A DNA stretch of 64,000 nt from Struthidea cinerea (lineage: Eukaryota; Chordata; Aves; Passeriformes; Corcoracidae): the NCBI GenBank assembly GCA_013397865.1, contig VZTI01001727.1:2398211-2462210 (forward strand), read 5' to 3'. The stretch's first letter is position 1, and every line of letters begins with the position of its first letter. Shown in pieces: positions 12,728-26,594 of this stretch. The position numbers and the translations under genes are program-made. The notes below the pieces were generated by a model, which had not been told where the DNA came from, did not search any database, and was given only the letters and a program-made list of their open reading frames with translations.

Positions 12728-15700
12728 GCAGCTTACCAACTTCATATTCCTGAACTGCAGATTGTTTGGATGGAGATCCCAACCTGCTCTCCGTCCTGTG
12801 GTTGGTAGGTTAGTGGGTATATGATTGTCATATTGTGTGGAAAGTTAAGTACATAAAATCCTTTAATTTACAAGCTGGGCTTGAGAAACCCTTAAAATTC
12901 ACAACACACCTTGCATAACCAAAGTTACCCGACTTGCTTCTGGAGATTATCTCAAAGGCCAGGGAGGAAGGATTTTTGTGGAAGAAAAGACAGAAATACT
13001 TCCTCATGTGAGCTTCCTCTTGTATTCATACTCCTGTCTTTGATTTGTCTTTAGCTTATTGGATCTAGCTTCTGGACATTATATAAACAAGATATCCTTC
13101 AGGAATTCTGTATTTATGTCAGCTAGTTTTTGAATCATCCTACGAAGTGTGTAGTTTTCCACTGGGCATAGTACTTCTGTCAGATCTTATGCAAATTGCA
13201 ACATGTATTTTTGATCCATATCAACTCTGATCTGTCTTGAATGTTTTAATTTTGCTCCTCTCTTTATGTTGTGGTTGGATTTTACTAATTCTTTTTTCAT
13301 TTCTGCCCTCACCTTTACTCTTCTGTTTCTGCTACCTTATCCCTGGGCTGCTAAAATGATTTCCTTATATTTTTAAATCTTTGGTTTTTACTGGTTTTGG
13401 ATAACAGAAGCCATTGCACGGTGAGTGGAAAACCATGTGAATAAGTTTCATATACTTCTTCAACTTCACCTCTCTCCTAGACTAGAAGCTCTACAGAACA
13501 AGCATTAGCTTTGTACAGGTTGTCGTGGATTTAGTGAACTGAAGGTAAATGATTGTCTCTAGTATAGTTTGGTATCCTTTTAAGCTGTGTGAGTATTGCA
13601 TGATCAGTTGTTGGCGTGTAAGAAGGTATATGTGTGTGGGTTTTGTCTGTTTTTTTAAATTCAATGGTCAAAGTAGAACTGGCTGGTCTGTTTGGGTCTT
13701 GGTTTTAAATTCAGAACAGAGTAGCTTAGCCACACATTTTATTTACCTTGTTACCCTCTTAAAGAGAAAGTTAAATTTATAAATGTTACCTGGCTCTGAT
13801 AGTTACTAGCTTTTTAATGACTATGGACAATAAGATTTAACCAGACTGGTTTAAATGGTCTTTGTAAGAATCTTCATGCAGTGTCCCTTATGAATTTTCC
13901 TACTATGATTTGTTCATTTCACCAGGAATAATATTTCAGGGTTTGTATTGGACCAGGTAATATTGCTTATGGATTCCTTTCGTCAAAATAGCCACTGTAG
14001 TGTTGAGCTGTTGTCTAAGCTTGGTTATTACAGAGATTCATGGAGACCAAAGCCTAATCTGAGTATTTAGAACTAAATATTGAGTCCTGACCCCTACAAG
14101 GAATACAGTCAGTATTCAAGGGGAGTAGCAGTGCAGCTTGCACTGGGGCCAGGATGCAATCTTCTAGTAAGTGGTGTACTTGAGCGTGCTCGCATCCTGT
14201 GCTATTCACCATAATGCATCTATAAGAAGCGTTTGCATCCTGATAAGACATTTTGATACTTCACTGCTCCTGTGAATTAATTTGCTTTGGCTGTAGAGTA
14301 TGTGTTTCTGTATTTTGCATTTTAAAGCCAGGACTTAGCAATCCTGTATGTCTCATCCTATTACTTGTCATGCAGTTACTGTCTCTTTAGAACAAATGTG
14401 TATTCCTGTCTGGGCTTATTAGCATTAATAGCTGTTCTGGTTGCCCAGTGGAATACAGATGCACAATGCTAGAAACTGGGAATGAGAAGAAGGTAGCCTT
14501 TACGGGAAGTCACAATGCAAGGATTAAAGAGGGCATTTGTTTTGAAAAGTGCTACTGTTCCTGAAAGTCAAACTGCAGCAGCAGATACAGGAGTTGAGAT
14601 TGAACTTAACTGACATGTTGAAAATTAATTGAGGTCTTTTAAATGTATGGCTTTTGTTTGGAATGCTGCCACTTCCATTAAGGGAAAATAAGATTGGGAA
14701 ACTGAGTCCTACTTAACTGTGCTTAAATAGTTCTCCTAGTAGCAAGTGTAGGGAGTTCTGATATTTGGAAAGGGTTGTTGTTTCTCCCCAGTCCAAATTT
14801 CATGCAATGTCTATAGCCTATTTTCTAGCTAGAAACACTGCAATAGGCAGTCCTCAGCATCTGTCGGAATTAGAAGTTTGTTTTTTTTCTGACTAAAGGC
14901 ACATCTGTTTCCACACTGAAAAGCAAGTCACATAGTTTTCATGGCTGTAAGCAGCAATGCAACTTGTTCCTTTTAAGCTGTGTAGTAATACGTAGCCTCA
15001 TTTTTCCCAGTTGCTTTTTTTTGTATTTAAAAAACCTTCCAGTTTGGTTTAGTCTTTGCTATCTTTGTGAAATTTAAATGCCGTTCTTCCTTATCTAACT
15101 TCTCCCAAGAGTGGCTTCGATAGATCAGAGGAAGTAACTTTGGTAATGCAACTTTCCTCATTTCCTGTATTTTATCTGTTTATTTTGTCATTCTGAAGCG
15201 CTGTGACTAGCAGTTTCACAAACTTGGAGATTTAAAATTGGAGAAATGACACCTAATTACGCTTTTAGATAATGGAAATATAAGTTCAATACTCAGTAAA
15301 ATGCTAAAATGTATATGTTTCTTGAAGGAGGTAAAACAGCATTTCGATGGAGAAGGCAGCAGAGAAGAGTAAAGGTTAGGAGGAAGTTGTTGAAAGAGAG
15401 GATTTTGTGGAGATTGCATTGCATTTTAGCAAGCTAATGCAGGAGAGGTGTTCATGGCTTATTTGTGTGCAGGTTGGCAGCCTGCTGCTCTCTCCATGAG
15501 TAATGTATGTTGAGCAATGTACTGAGTTGAAAGAGACAGTAAAAATGTGGAAGAAGTTCTGCTTGTGCCAGGAGCTGTCACCAGTATTTTACGCTCGAAC
15601 AAGGCCTGACTCCGATCTCTGCAGGCAGTGGGGTTTGTGATGCCAATCCAGCAGCTGCTTTTCTTCCAGAGCGCCCACTGACAGTGTCTCACCGAGTCAC

Positions 15701-18476
15701 ATTGTTAATTCTGTGGCTTTGCTGAAATAGGTTCTGTTTTTCCAGAATTAGAATGTGAATTTGACCACAGCTCAGAATTTTTTTTAATGTGTATGTAAGC
15801 AGAGAAAAGAGGAATACTTGACCGAGTGCTGAGCAGCTTTCCTGTTCCTAGATGGGCAAGTGTGGGCTGTAGCCAGTGCCTCTAGCAAGTTACTGTACAG
15901 ACAGCATTTGCTCTGAGATGAGGAAGGAAACACAATAAAGGAGATTAGTGTCTTAGGAAGAAAGATTAAAGCAGCAGAATTGGAGTGAAAAGCTGAGGGG
16001 TGAAAAACTGTTAAAACTTGATGCAACAGTTAGAGAAAATCTCAATATATAATTAGCTGTTGATGTTAACTATTGCCTCTGGTACAGGAAAAGCAAACCA
16101 GCTGACCCTTGTCTGTAGGGTGGGAATGAAGCTCTGTCCTTGTGTTAGTTCATTGTACCAGAAGCTGAACAGACTTGAAATAAGAAGCATGGCTCATACC
16201 AAACTTAAAGAATCCCAAAGTTATAAAGAAAGAAACTGTTCTGTCCTTATAATCATGTAGATAATCAAAACCTGTCTTTCTTGTATTCCATTTGCTAGCT
16301 TCTGCAATATATGATGGAAGGAAGCAGATAAATAGCGGTTTGTAAATTTATGGTCTTAGCTAGAGGGAAACTTCTTTAAAATCTGAAGTATGCCTTAGAA
16401 TTGTATCCAAGATGGTAACTTGCCATTTTCTACAAAGTAGAAAAGCCTAGAATCTACTTTGGCTGCTTTTTCCTTTTTTTGATGATTTCTTAAAATAAGA
16501 AACCTGTGATTTCCGTTCAATCTCACTAACCCTTTAGCATTTGTAATTTGCAGGGTTTGGATGGTATCTAAACATTTAGGTACATAATTAATAATAATGA
16601 AATCAGAATCAATAAACCACGAAAGAAGTAGTGTTTTGTAAAGGTTGCTTGTGTGCTGAGGTGATGGGTTTGTTACTTGAACGCAGTAAATTAGTTGAAT
16701 ATTAATAGTTGTGGTGTTTGGTACAATAGAATAATATGACTGTGATTGTCTTATGCTGCCTGGAAAGGATCTCAAAATATTATAAACAGTTTTAGGATTT
16801 TTTGGGGGGAGGTGTGGGATGTGTGGGTTTTTCTTAGTGCTGTTGAAATTAGAATCTGCTACACATGATCCAACAGATATATTCATAATTGGGAAAGAAG
16901 ATGAGTAATGAATCTACAGATCAGTTATGTTCGTGCTGAGTACAACTGTATGTGACCAATCAGTGGTGTTAGCAAGGTGGATGAAGATGTGATGTAAATA
17001 AGGCTTACAGGAAATGCTGAAGAGTTGGAATTTGGCCATGATGTTCCCCTTGTTGCCTTTTTTTCTGTTCTCAAGATCTACTTGTTCATTAAAATTATCA
17101 AAGCAATTATCTTGGAAAGAGATGGACCAGCAAGCACAGTGTTATTGTAGGGCATATATGCACATGGGAAATAAAACCTGGAGTTATTTCCGTATTGAGG
17201 GCAATTTTCTTAAGATTTCTTTGGATTTGCAGCATAAGAGCAAAAGGGTAAAATTGTCTTAGACTTGCTTGGGCAAATAGGATCTGAGTAAAAGACAGTC
17301 CCTTAAAAATAACTTGGTTGTAAAAAAATGAGCAGTTCAAGTGATCATAACTGCAGTTGTGGTTGGGAGAAAACAATAACATGAATGAGATTATTTTTTT
17401 GTCCTTTCCAGAGACAATGCAATGTTCTGTGTGTGGTGCAATAGGTATATTAGTAATGGGGGAGGAAGATAAGGAGATAAATTTTACGATCGTATGATGC
17501 TTTTCAGTTTCTTCAGGGTATTAAAATGATGTAATGTGTCAAATCAAATGTGGGCCTAGTCTAGTACTTTATTGTGACTGGAGGATACTGTGACAATGCC
17601 AGGAATGAAATGCAGCCTTTCTCCCAGTCCTTCTCAATGGCAGATTCAGAGTAGAAGCTGACTGTGTCTGTGATATCAATAGGTCGATGAACACAGGACA
17701 CCAGAGCCCATCCCTGGTCAGGACAGTGGCAGGTACTGCTACCTGGTGTGGTTCAACAGGACCCTGGACTGCTTGCAAATGTTTTATTTTTTTAGTTCTG
17801 TCTAATTTCTTTCCATTCAACTTCCTCATTTTCTTTTTTTTCTTTTCTTTTTCTTTTCTTTTTAATCCAGTTAAAANTTCTAAGGGAAAAAATTGTGGTG
17901 AATTTTTTTTAGCCTTTTCCTGTCTAGCAAGAGTAACAGATGTAAGTGTGCGGTAACTATAACTGGTTCTTCAGGATGTGTCTTTAGCCAGGTCCTGTGC
18001 TTGTTCAAATTGGCTTCAAGGTGTTTTTCTTGCTGGGGGTTTGGGTGAAAGATTCTCTGGCAAATTGATCCAATATCTTCAAAAAGAAAGAAATCTGTAC
18101 TTTGTACACCTCTGAAATACTTAATTTCTTATTTTTCAACTTCATAGCCTTCCCAGTCTCCTCCGCAAGAACCAAGAGATTTCTTGTGTGTGCTACCACT
18201 ATAGTGATCATTTCCTTGATTGTATAGGTTTCATACAATCCTGGGTGCATTAAAATATATTATAAAAACTTGGCTTGCTTTTTCTCACCTTCCTTGTGTG
18301 TCTTCTTTTGTAGTGCATGATGCTGCTTCCCCTCTGGCATGCCCTTGCCCATCAGCCCAACATAATTTTTAGGGGTGTCATTAGTTTACAAGTGTGCAGT
18401 CCTGCAGTCAGGTTTAAGGTTCCTTTGATATCAGTATTCTTGTTTTAGACTCAAATTTAGACACCCTTGAAGAGGT
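12728..18476 (+). other. Intron 1, middle part, unique sequence
   Basis: AT-rich intronic sequence without a recognisable repeat family. It contains one fairly long minus-strand open frame (16395-16886, 163 codons) that I do not recognise and treat as chance. It also holds a polypyrimidine tract and possible cryptic exon near 17817-17947, listed separately. One base at 17877 is unresolved (N). Confidence 0.75.
17817..17947 (+). other. Cryptic-exon-like pair: strong polypyrimidine acceptor and consensus donor
   Basis: A roughly 45-base, almost uninterrupted T/C tract ends in CCAG at 17867-17870. Seventy-one bases later a GTAAGT donor begins at 17942. The enclosed segment 17871-17941 contains stops and its length is not a multiple of three, so its inclusion between exons 1 and 2 would break the frame. 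Whether it is ever spliced in is unknown. Confidence 0.35.
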
Positions 18477-18532
18477 GAGGCAGCTGGACTAGATGATAAT
18501 TTTAGGTCTCTTCCAACTGAAATATTCTATTC
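18477..18532 (+). mobile_element. CR1 LINE fragment, 3' end, sense
   Basis: The short segment reads like the avian CR1 3' end: a gGCTGGACTAGATGAT block, then a TCTCTTCCAACTGAA block, then ATTCTATT. It is a diverged, 5'-truncated copy on the + strand. Confidence 0.8.
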
Positions 18533-19532
18533 AAAACTTATAGCCTGCCTTAATATCTAGATGTAGTGCAGGTGAATAGAAAGATCTACCCATTTCTTCT
18601 GACAGCAGGCACTTAATGTGCCTGAACTTTGACTTTGGCTTTGCCCTTTATTTAGGGTGTGGTGTTTCATGCCTATCACAGAGGATTCTACACTGTGCTG
18701 TAATAATTTACATTATTACTTCTCAGTCTAAGCCTCTTTAAGCCTGATTTATATTTTAGTAAAGGTAGAACCCATTCTTGTGTCTTTTTTTTTTTTTTTC
18801 TTTTTCCCAAAAATGTTGGTTAGTGTTTTGGGTATTTCAGAAAGTAGGAAACAGAAAGACCTTTATCTTTCAGTTTTTTTAACACCCATGTTCTGCATCC
18901 TATCGAAAAATATGTTCTTTTAATCCGTAATGTTGCACAAAAGAGTTCTTAGACATGAGCTTCTTAACCCTACTGGCTAAGCTTTGTGTCTAGGGCTATA
19001 TTTGTTCTGTGTCTCTTACCCACAAGTGCTTCTATTACTGGCTGCTTCTGTTGTGGCCCAGGGATGCTTTATAAGGATTTCCTCCTGGACAGTAGGCCTG
19101 ATAACCAAGGACTGGCAGCCGCCCTATTTGCGTTGGGATCCAAGGTTGTCCTCTGCCCAAGAGGACACTGACATCTAGTGGATGGGTTCCACTGACACAG
19201 AGCAAGAGAGCTGCTGCTTAGTGGCCATCTTTCTTCTAAACTTTTACCTAGTTTTTCTTTCATTTAGATCCTTGGAATTGTTAGGAAAAAGGAAAAACAG
19301 AAAAAGCCCACTCAATTTTTATGTAACTTCTGGAGTTTCAGGAGTAAAGTTTGTGCAGTCAAAGTAGTTGTGTTTTGTTGTTGTTAGGTTTTGGGGATTT
19401 TTTTGTTCCTTCAAGTCAACTGTGTGTGAGCCTTGGTTGTTTGTAATAAAATGATTCAAGTTGTGGCATTGGCTTATTTTCCTCCCAGCCTGTGAAGAAC
19501 GTAAGTTACCTGTGGAGGACAGCAAGAGGCAG
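18533..19532 (+). other. Intron 1 sequence between two CR1 copies
   Basis: AT-rich intronic sequence with a T-rich run near 18786-18808. No exon or repeat family is recognised. Confidence 0.75.
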
Positions 19533-19912
19533 ATCATAGAATCACAGAGTGGTTTGGGTTGGAAGGGACCTTAAAGATCATCTAATTCCAATGGCCCTGC
19601 CATGGGCAGGGACATCTGGCTCAAAACCCCACCCAGCCTGGCACTGAACACTTCCAAGGATGGGGCACCCACAGCTTTTATGGACAACCTGTTTCAGTGT
19701 CTCACCACCATCACAGTAAAGCATTTCTTCCTAATATCTAAGACAAACCTGCCCTCTTTCAGTTTGAAGCCACTCCCCATGTCCTGTGGCTACGTGTCCT
19801 TGGAAAAAGTCCCTCTCCATCTCTCTTATTGGCTGCTCCAAGGTCTCCTTGGAGCTTTCTCTTCTCCAGGCTGAACAACCACAATTCTCAGCAGGTGTTC
19901 CAGCCTCTCACC
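19533..19912 (-). mobile_element. CR1 LINE fragment, about 380 bases, antisense
   Basis: It begins with ATCATAGAATCACAGAGTGG and continues with GGTTGGAAGGGACCTTAAAG, the reverse complement of the avian CR1 3' terminus. It runs through blocks typical of CR1 3' regions (CTGCCATGGGCAGGGACAT; CTTCTCCAGGCTGAACAACC) before breaking off. It is a 5'-truncated copy on the minus strand. An apparent 90-codon open frame inside it has no biological meaning. Confidence 0.95.
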
Positions 19913-22900
19913 TCCGAGACAGACTGTGCCTCTAAGTTGCCTTCAATTCTGTGCCTGTTGGTTCTGTGAAACTTGAAGCCTAATAATTGCCTCATAGCTG
20001 CCTTGCAGCTCATCTTGGACATCTGTTAGTTTAACTGGGAACTAAGTAGCAGGAGAAGTTTTAACAAAACCACAGGTTTTCCAGGAATGTTCCTAAGCAG
20101 AGAACAGTGCTTAGAAATCAAACTTTCTGAAAATATTCATAAAAATGTTAATATTTCTTTAAAGACAAAAATAGACATGTTGTTTCTGAAGTAATAAAAT
20201 CCACATTTCTCTATCAGAGAAAATAAACTGCCTAAAAAACACTGCCACTTGACAGCAGGAGATGGCATGCTTAAGTATTGCTGCAGATTATTGTTTGATC
20301 TCTCAAGTGTTTAAACTATTCTGCACTAGTACTCATTAAACAATAATGTACTGGGTTTGGATTTGTTGACCATCTGGTAACTTTGTAAATGTGGTTAAAT
20401 GAGACAGTTTCAAGGAACTTAAATTAGGACTTTAAAAAAAAGCCTTTCAGGCCCCTTTCATGGTACAAGAGTCATAGAAAGTATAGACTGACATTGCTTA
20501 GGATGAGGCTGTTAGACTTAAATGTTCAGGGACTGTTTTTAAAAGGAAGATGTTTCCTTGTCCAGAGTAAACATTGATTTTTTTTATTTTTTTTCCCCTG
20601 AAAGATGCTAATATTTGCTAGCATTCTTTGGTTACTTTGAAAGTATTTCCAAATAAAATCAGACTATTACAACCAAAACCAATTCGTGTTTTATATGAAG
20701 TACCAGCAAACAAATGTAAAAGCTACTAACCCTTTCTGTGCGCGCTTTGGCAATGCAAGCAATAGTAGAATATGCTTGAATATATGAATGTTTCTGTCCT
20801 AAGAAGAAAATTTCATTAATTTCAATTTGAATTTGTTTTCCTTATTTCAGACCACAAAGAAAATTAAAAATATAGTCCATCAAAACAGAAAAATCACAGC
20901 TTTAACTAACCTGTTATGTTAATTAAGAAGAGAAAATATTTTTTTTTTTCTATGTCCTCTTGTCTGTTGAGAATTTATTTTGTCTCATCTGTAGCTTCCC
21001 AGCATGCTGGACTTACTACTGAATACAGGTTATCAGGAACTATTCTGTCTTTTTTTCCTTGGTGACTTCTGTAACACTTGAGTTGCCACTTAGTTTTTTG
21101 TGATATGCGTTTGTGTTTCCTTCATTATAACGTCTAGTGTACAATTTTGTTTGGCATTTTTGAGGTTTATTCTTTCCTCTTTTCTACCCTGAACGTTGGT
21201 TCTCCTGATTAATGTTATATTCCCGTCTTCATATCTTACTGTCTTCTGGTTTGTCATCTCAAATATTTGTTAGTGTGCACTGCTTTGCTGGAGAGGTCAT
21301 GAAGGAAAATGCCTGCTTGGTCTGGGAAGTTTTTTGAGAAACTCTGCTTGTGAAACCACTTCAGTCAGATGATTTTTTTTTTTTTTTTTAAATTTTTCCT
21401 TGTAAAAACAAACTAGAGACTAGTCTCCACTGAATTCCTGTAGAAATTCACATACTCTTCTTTTGAATTGGCACCATATCAAATACTTATTTGAAGCTCA
21501 GATTGGAACAGTTTCCTTTTCCAAGAAAGGAAGTGGAGTCACATATTCCGCATAGATGAGAACTATAGATAAAGATCTTGAGGTGGGATCTGAAGGTGTT
21601 CCTGTGCATTTCTGAAATACCTGGAAGTAAATCTGTCATCCAGAACCTGGAGGTGTTGAATAAAGTTGTTTGTGTATCAGATAAAAACCCCATGCTATTG
21701 TTTACCAAACAAACTGTCGACTTGTACATTCTGGATTGTAAATATTAATCTTTTTGAAGCCATGGCAGCTGAGGTTTATTTTAAATTTATCAGCAGCTTG
21801 ATTGACAAAGCCCTTGTCTGAACCAGGTTCATTCTACCAGTTGACTTGAGGACCGTTCTATATGTTGAAATTTGGCACTGTAGAAGGACTGTATTTTGCA
21901 CATTAGCTGTGTAACAAATTTAAGTTGTGGGGTAATTAAAAATCTTTAGGTGATTGAGCACATACTTCATATGAAGTAATTTTTTCCTTGCTCTTCAAAA
22001 TCTAAAAATTGCAGAAATAATTGCATTATAAATGTAAAAAAGGCATCCTACAACTATTGGAAAATAATTTAAAATTTGAACTGCAGTTTTGATGTACAGA
22101 ATAAAATTTATTTAAGGGCTTTATTGTAGAAGTATGAGGAGTATAGTGGTACAGATTTTCAACACTGGTTTTAAGAGGATGTACACTGAATGTCTTTTAC
22201 TTGGTCCTTTAGGTACAAGCTTTTGTGAGTTTTCAGAATTAAAAATTTCCTCAAAAATGTTCATGATTTTACAAAGGTTAAACTTCAAACTGTTTGATTA
22301 AAATAGTATTTTCATTTACTTTCTGGAAACTTCACTGTAGTATTCTTGTATTTGTATCTTGTCAAGATACAGGCCTACCAAAGAGACAACTGTTTCTTTT
22401 GTAGCCACTTTTGGATTGGCATGGCCTGAGAATACCTGGAATTAAGGTTACCGTGGAATTCAAAGGTTAATGGTATGTCAAACAATAAATGGTTATGCTG
22501 GAGAAGCACCACAGCCTTTTCCTTTTCTTGAAGTGCCTATTGAACAAAATATGAGGAAAGTAAGAAACATTCTCCTTGAGTGGTAATACTATATTAATAC
22601 TATAATGTATACTCTAAGTGGTAATCCTGTGTAGATGCTTGTGTTACTTTTGTAGGAGACAATTGCGTACAATATAGCATGTGTGGAGAAGATTTAAGGA
22701 CCTTTTCTTTAATTCAGCAGAAACAAATTAAATGGTACAGTTCATATTGTTCAAGCGTTTGAACATTTAGCAGTGCTACTTGAATGTACAGCCCTTAAAG
22801 CAAGAACTTTAATGGAGAGAAATAATCTAAAGTCATGCATGGAAATAAGTGGTTGTCTGAATTTATTGTTTCTGTACTAGCCATTACTGCTTTGGTTTCA

Positions 22901-25900
22901 TTTCAATAGTTGCTTTATAGCTCTTTCTGCCAGAATTATGAGAATTTTGTTGGCCATTGGATTCCCTGTCCTATCTGTTTTTGAAACCAGAATTATGCTT
23001 GGAAAGTGTATTCTTCTGAATTATTGGGGACAAATTTGTTAGGCAAAAATTGACAGATACTGCAAGTATAAATGATTACAACACAAAATTCCTTTGTCTC
23101 TCCATAAATATTGTGCTGGTTATTAGCTGGGGTTATTACAATTGAAATCTTAGTACAAGTTTGTGACTTTAATGAGGCTACTTCTTTCTAGCTCTTAAAA
23201 TGCTATTGAACTCTATCATAAATGGCCTCTTTATAACTAGCACATTCCTTGGCTTCCAAACACAGCCTCAAAGAAAGGGTGAAAATAGTTGTCTGTTTTC
23301 TCCAGATAGCAGAAATGTATTTTCTATTTGCTATCTTATCTTTTTTTTACCATCTCTTATATATTCCCTGTGTATGTGTTGCTGCATGGATTCAGCGCTT
23401 ATCAAAAGTTTTCTTATTTTTATTTATTAGATAGTGGGGGTTTTACTTGCCAATCATGATCTAGTATAACTGTGCTATCAGTATCCTAGCTTTACCTGCT
23501 GAATAGTGGGGGTTCTAAGCTGCTGAAAGTCTCTAAAGATACAGTCTTTTTATACAAGGTTCGAGATTGCTTAAAAGAAAAAAAAGTTAGACTTCTGGGG
23601 AAAGACAAAATTGGCATATTTTTATTGGAATTGTATACTTAACACTAAACTCATGCCACTGAATAGCAATTCAACGGTATGGCAAAGGGTGTCACTGAAA
23701 GGAACAGCATCTTTGAGCTCTAGAGATGCTTCAGTAAGGTAATTTGGACTCAAAACCAGATCGGAATTGCAGTGTTTCTTGACTGCACAAACAACTCTGC
23801 TTTTGACACAGAACAGTTGTTAGGCTCCAGCTTGTCAGCTTGAAGTCATTCTTAGTGAAAGTCTTACAGGGCAGGATCTGTGTTTCAGATATTGGCAAGA
23901 CACAGCTGTTAAAACCCTTTTGGGAAGGCAGGACATAACCGCTATGGCAGACCTTTTTTTGAGGGAGGATGGGTATGTGCGTGCAGATTTATTAAAAGGC
24001 TTAAATAAGGTTTTAATAAAGCTCTATGACTATTCTCCTGTGCTTTCATTTATGGCAGCTTTGGTAGTGGGGGACTAGCAGGTAGGAAATTCCAGTTTAC
24101 TTCTGTTGGAGTGAAAGCTCAGTGTTTCCTGTTTCAGTTGTGGTGCCTTTTTTTTTTTCCACCTTGTATGAATTGCTTGGAAAACAAACACTGACCTCAA
24201 GGAAACGTGTTCCAAGGCGTGGGAAAAGAGGAAGGGTTTTGCATCTTGTGAAGGAAGAGGGAGGAGAATTTGGGTTGGTTTCCCCCCCTTTTCTTTCACG
24301 CTGAGCAGAAACAAAAGCAAGATACATTCTCCATGGATCTTAATGCTTCATGCCACATACTGTGAAGCCACAGGCAGGGGAATGGTAAAGACTGGTGGGG
24401 AGTAATAGGTGGCGATAGATGATAAAATATTTCAGGGAGAATTGATATGGTTAAAAAACGTCAATATTCTTCAAAGACAGAGGCTAGTACTTATTTAGAT
24501 CATCATGCTGTTTATTGAATTGTACCTCACGTATATTTGCTGTGCAGGTTTTCCTGTGAACGCTTGTGGCAGGGTGCTTTTGAGCGTTTCAGGATGTTAT
24601 GTTGGTTGAGACACAAGCACTGAAGCTGAAGAGCCACACCAGCAGTGACTGGTCCAGCCTCTCCTGTGGCCATGAAAATGTATGGCTTGTGTTCCATTTA
24701 GCTGCCTGATTGACCTGGAATAAAATCTCTTGCCTTTGGGGTGTTCTTTGTGGAAAATGTCTCAACTTGCCTTTAGATAATTTCTTCTAGGTTTCCTAGG
24801 GTTGGTCCTGGGGACATTGTTACTTTGGTATCTGTTCCTGTTACATCAGAGCTGTTGGGTTTTTAAGCAAATCTGGTGTGTGTAAAGGAGACAAGGACAA
24901 GTATCTACTTTGTCTCTATTTCGGATGAAGGATGTGATCTGTAGAAGTCTTCACTCAAATATTGCACTGACAGTGTCAGTGTCACATCCAGGATGTCAAA
25001 ATTTGATTGACTTCAGAGACAGAGTTTGAGATAGACTGTCTAGATAGAGTGGACTGAAGTGTGGTCACCTCTTCTGGATAAGACAGAGTGGCTCTTGAAG
25101 AGAGTTTTACTTAAACTTACAGCCATTTTTTTGTTTTAAATCAAGGTTAAATGTGATGCTTTTAATATACTTGTGCTGTCAGCATGTATAAAACCCAATA
25201 CTCAAGGAATAAGAGGAAAATAATGAATCCAGTAACTTGGAAATCATTATTTTATACAAGGGGTTCCCTGGTTTATGAGTTTTATTTCTTTGTTTCTCCA
25301 AGTGCTTTGCTTCCATACGCTGTTTGGGTTTATATTGTGAAGACAGAAAATCATCTTGTTGCAAAAAATTTGAGGCTTATTTCTGTTTTGAATTACCAAC
25401 AATTGTTCTGGAATTGCTCTAACACTGCTAAGAAGCTGTTATATGTAGTGTGAGGTAATGTCAACCTTTTCTGGTTTTGCATCAAGGTGCTTCCTAGACT
25501 TGAGTCCAAAGCAGTCAACTTTCTAGTTGTGTGCTTTTGTACTAGTAGAAATTTTCGTGTTCTTCACTCATAGTCTATAAAGAACTGTTACTGTTTCATT
25601 GTCTAGCCTGTTTTCACTTCTTGTAATGTGTTCACGGTAGTCACTGCAATAATGTGTGTTCTGAGGAAACAGTATATTTCAGAGATGGGAAATTATAATC
25701 CCAATTCTTAACAAGTATGCTGCAGGACTTTCTAAAATATCTCAGAACATACGTTAGCAACCTACTAGCTAAAACCAGGTTATACTTTAGTAGTTTAATG
25801 TTCTGCTTTGCTGGGTTGTTTCCTTGCTTGTCACCAAACCACAGATCTACTTAGTCTTCTCCAGCCTTGTAAAACTGGCAGTAGATATGTGGCTTAACTA

Positions 25901-26172
25901 TTATGTTGAACATAAATTAACTGCAACTGTAATTGATAGTACTGCTAGTTTAGACTAGGATTGACATGCAGATAGTATAAAAATAGTTTTAGAAATGAGG
26001 GAGAGGAAAGGAGACTTTTGAAGCAGTCAGCCCACATTTTGATAGTGTCTGTGTAAAGCTATCTTTAGTTATTAGCAGTGTGCGAGGTGTGTCTGATTCT
26101 TATGTTTTTCTTAGGGAAAATACAGGTTTGGAAAGATTGGAGATGTTGGTCTTACTCTGACAATACCTAATT
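19913..26172 (+). other. Intron 1, distal part, unique sequence
   Basis: AT-rich intronic sequence with poly-T runs near 20940 and 21371-21389. No repeat family, exon or RNA gene could be recognised. The only open frames are short. Confidence 0.75.
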
Positions 26173-26594
26173 GCTGTGTGCGCTTGGGTATTGTCTAGCA
26201 AGCTGCAGCTTTCCCTGAGAGCTCAGCCGAGGCTTTTAGGACAGGGCAGAATTTCTCTGCCCTTCCACAGTCCATCTTGGACGGCTCGGCACTTTGCTCC
26301 GGCCAGCTGACAGCCTTACAAACACAGCGACGACGAAGGAGGTGAGAAGGGTCTCTCCATGGGGCTATTAGAAGATGTTTAATCGTTGCATCTGGTCCAT
26401 GCACCCCCCCAAGGCAGAAAGAGAGAGAGACCTGGTGGCCAGGGAGCAGGGCCTTTTTCCCCAGGGCTCAGGGGCGGTACAAGGGCGGGGTTGGGGTACA
26501 GGAACCAACAGGGAGAGCCCGAGGGGGTGGCCAGGACTAGGGGCAGGGGGAAAGGTAGGGGAACAATCTTCTGAAACTGAAACTGAACCCCATG
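26173..26594 (-). mobile_element. GC-rich insert resembling an antisense ERV LTR
   Basis: A 422-base GC-rich block differs sharply from its surroundings and is bracketed by the 7-bp direct repeat CCTAATT at 26166-26172 and 26595-26601, as a target duplication would be. It starts close to TGTGTG and ends close to CCCCA. Read on the minus strand it shows an ATTAAA poly(A)-like signal, then a short C/T-rich stretch, as in an R-U5 region. I could not match it to a named family, so the LTR assignment is inference. Confidence 0.45.

Noticed and set aside
16395..16886. 163-codon minus-strand open frame in intron 1
   Set aside because: No recognisable domain or family, no supporting splice or promoter context, and a length that can arise by chance over 64 kb and six frames.
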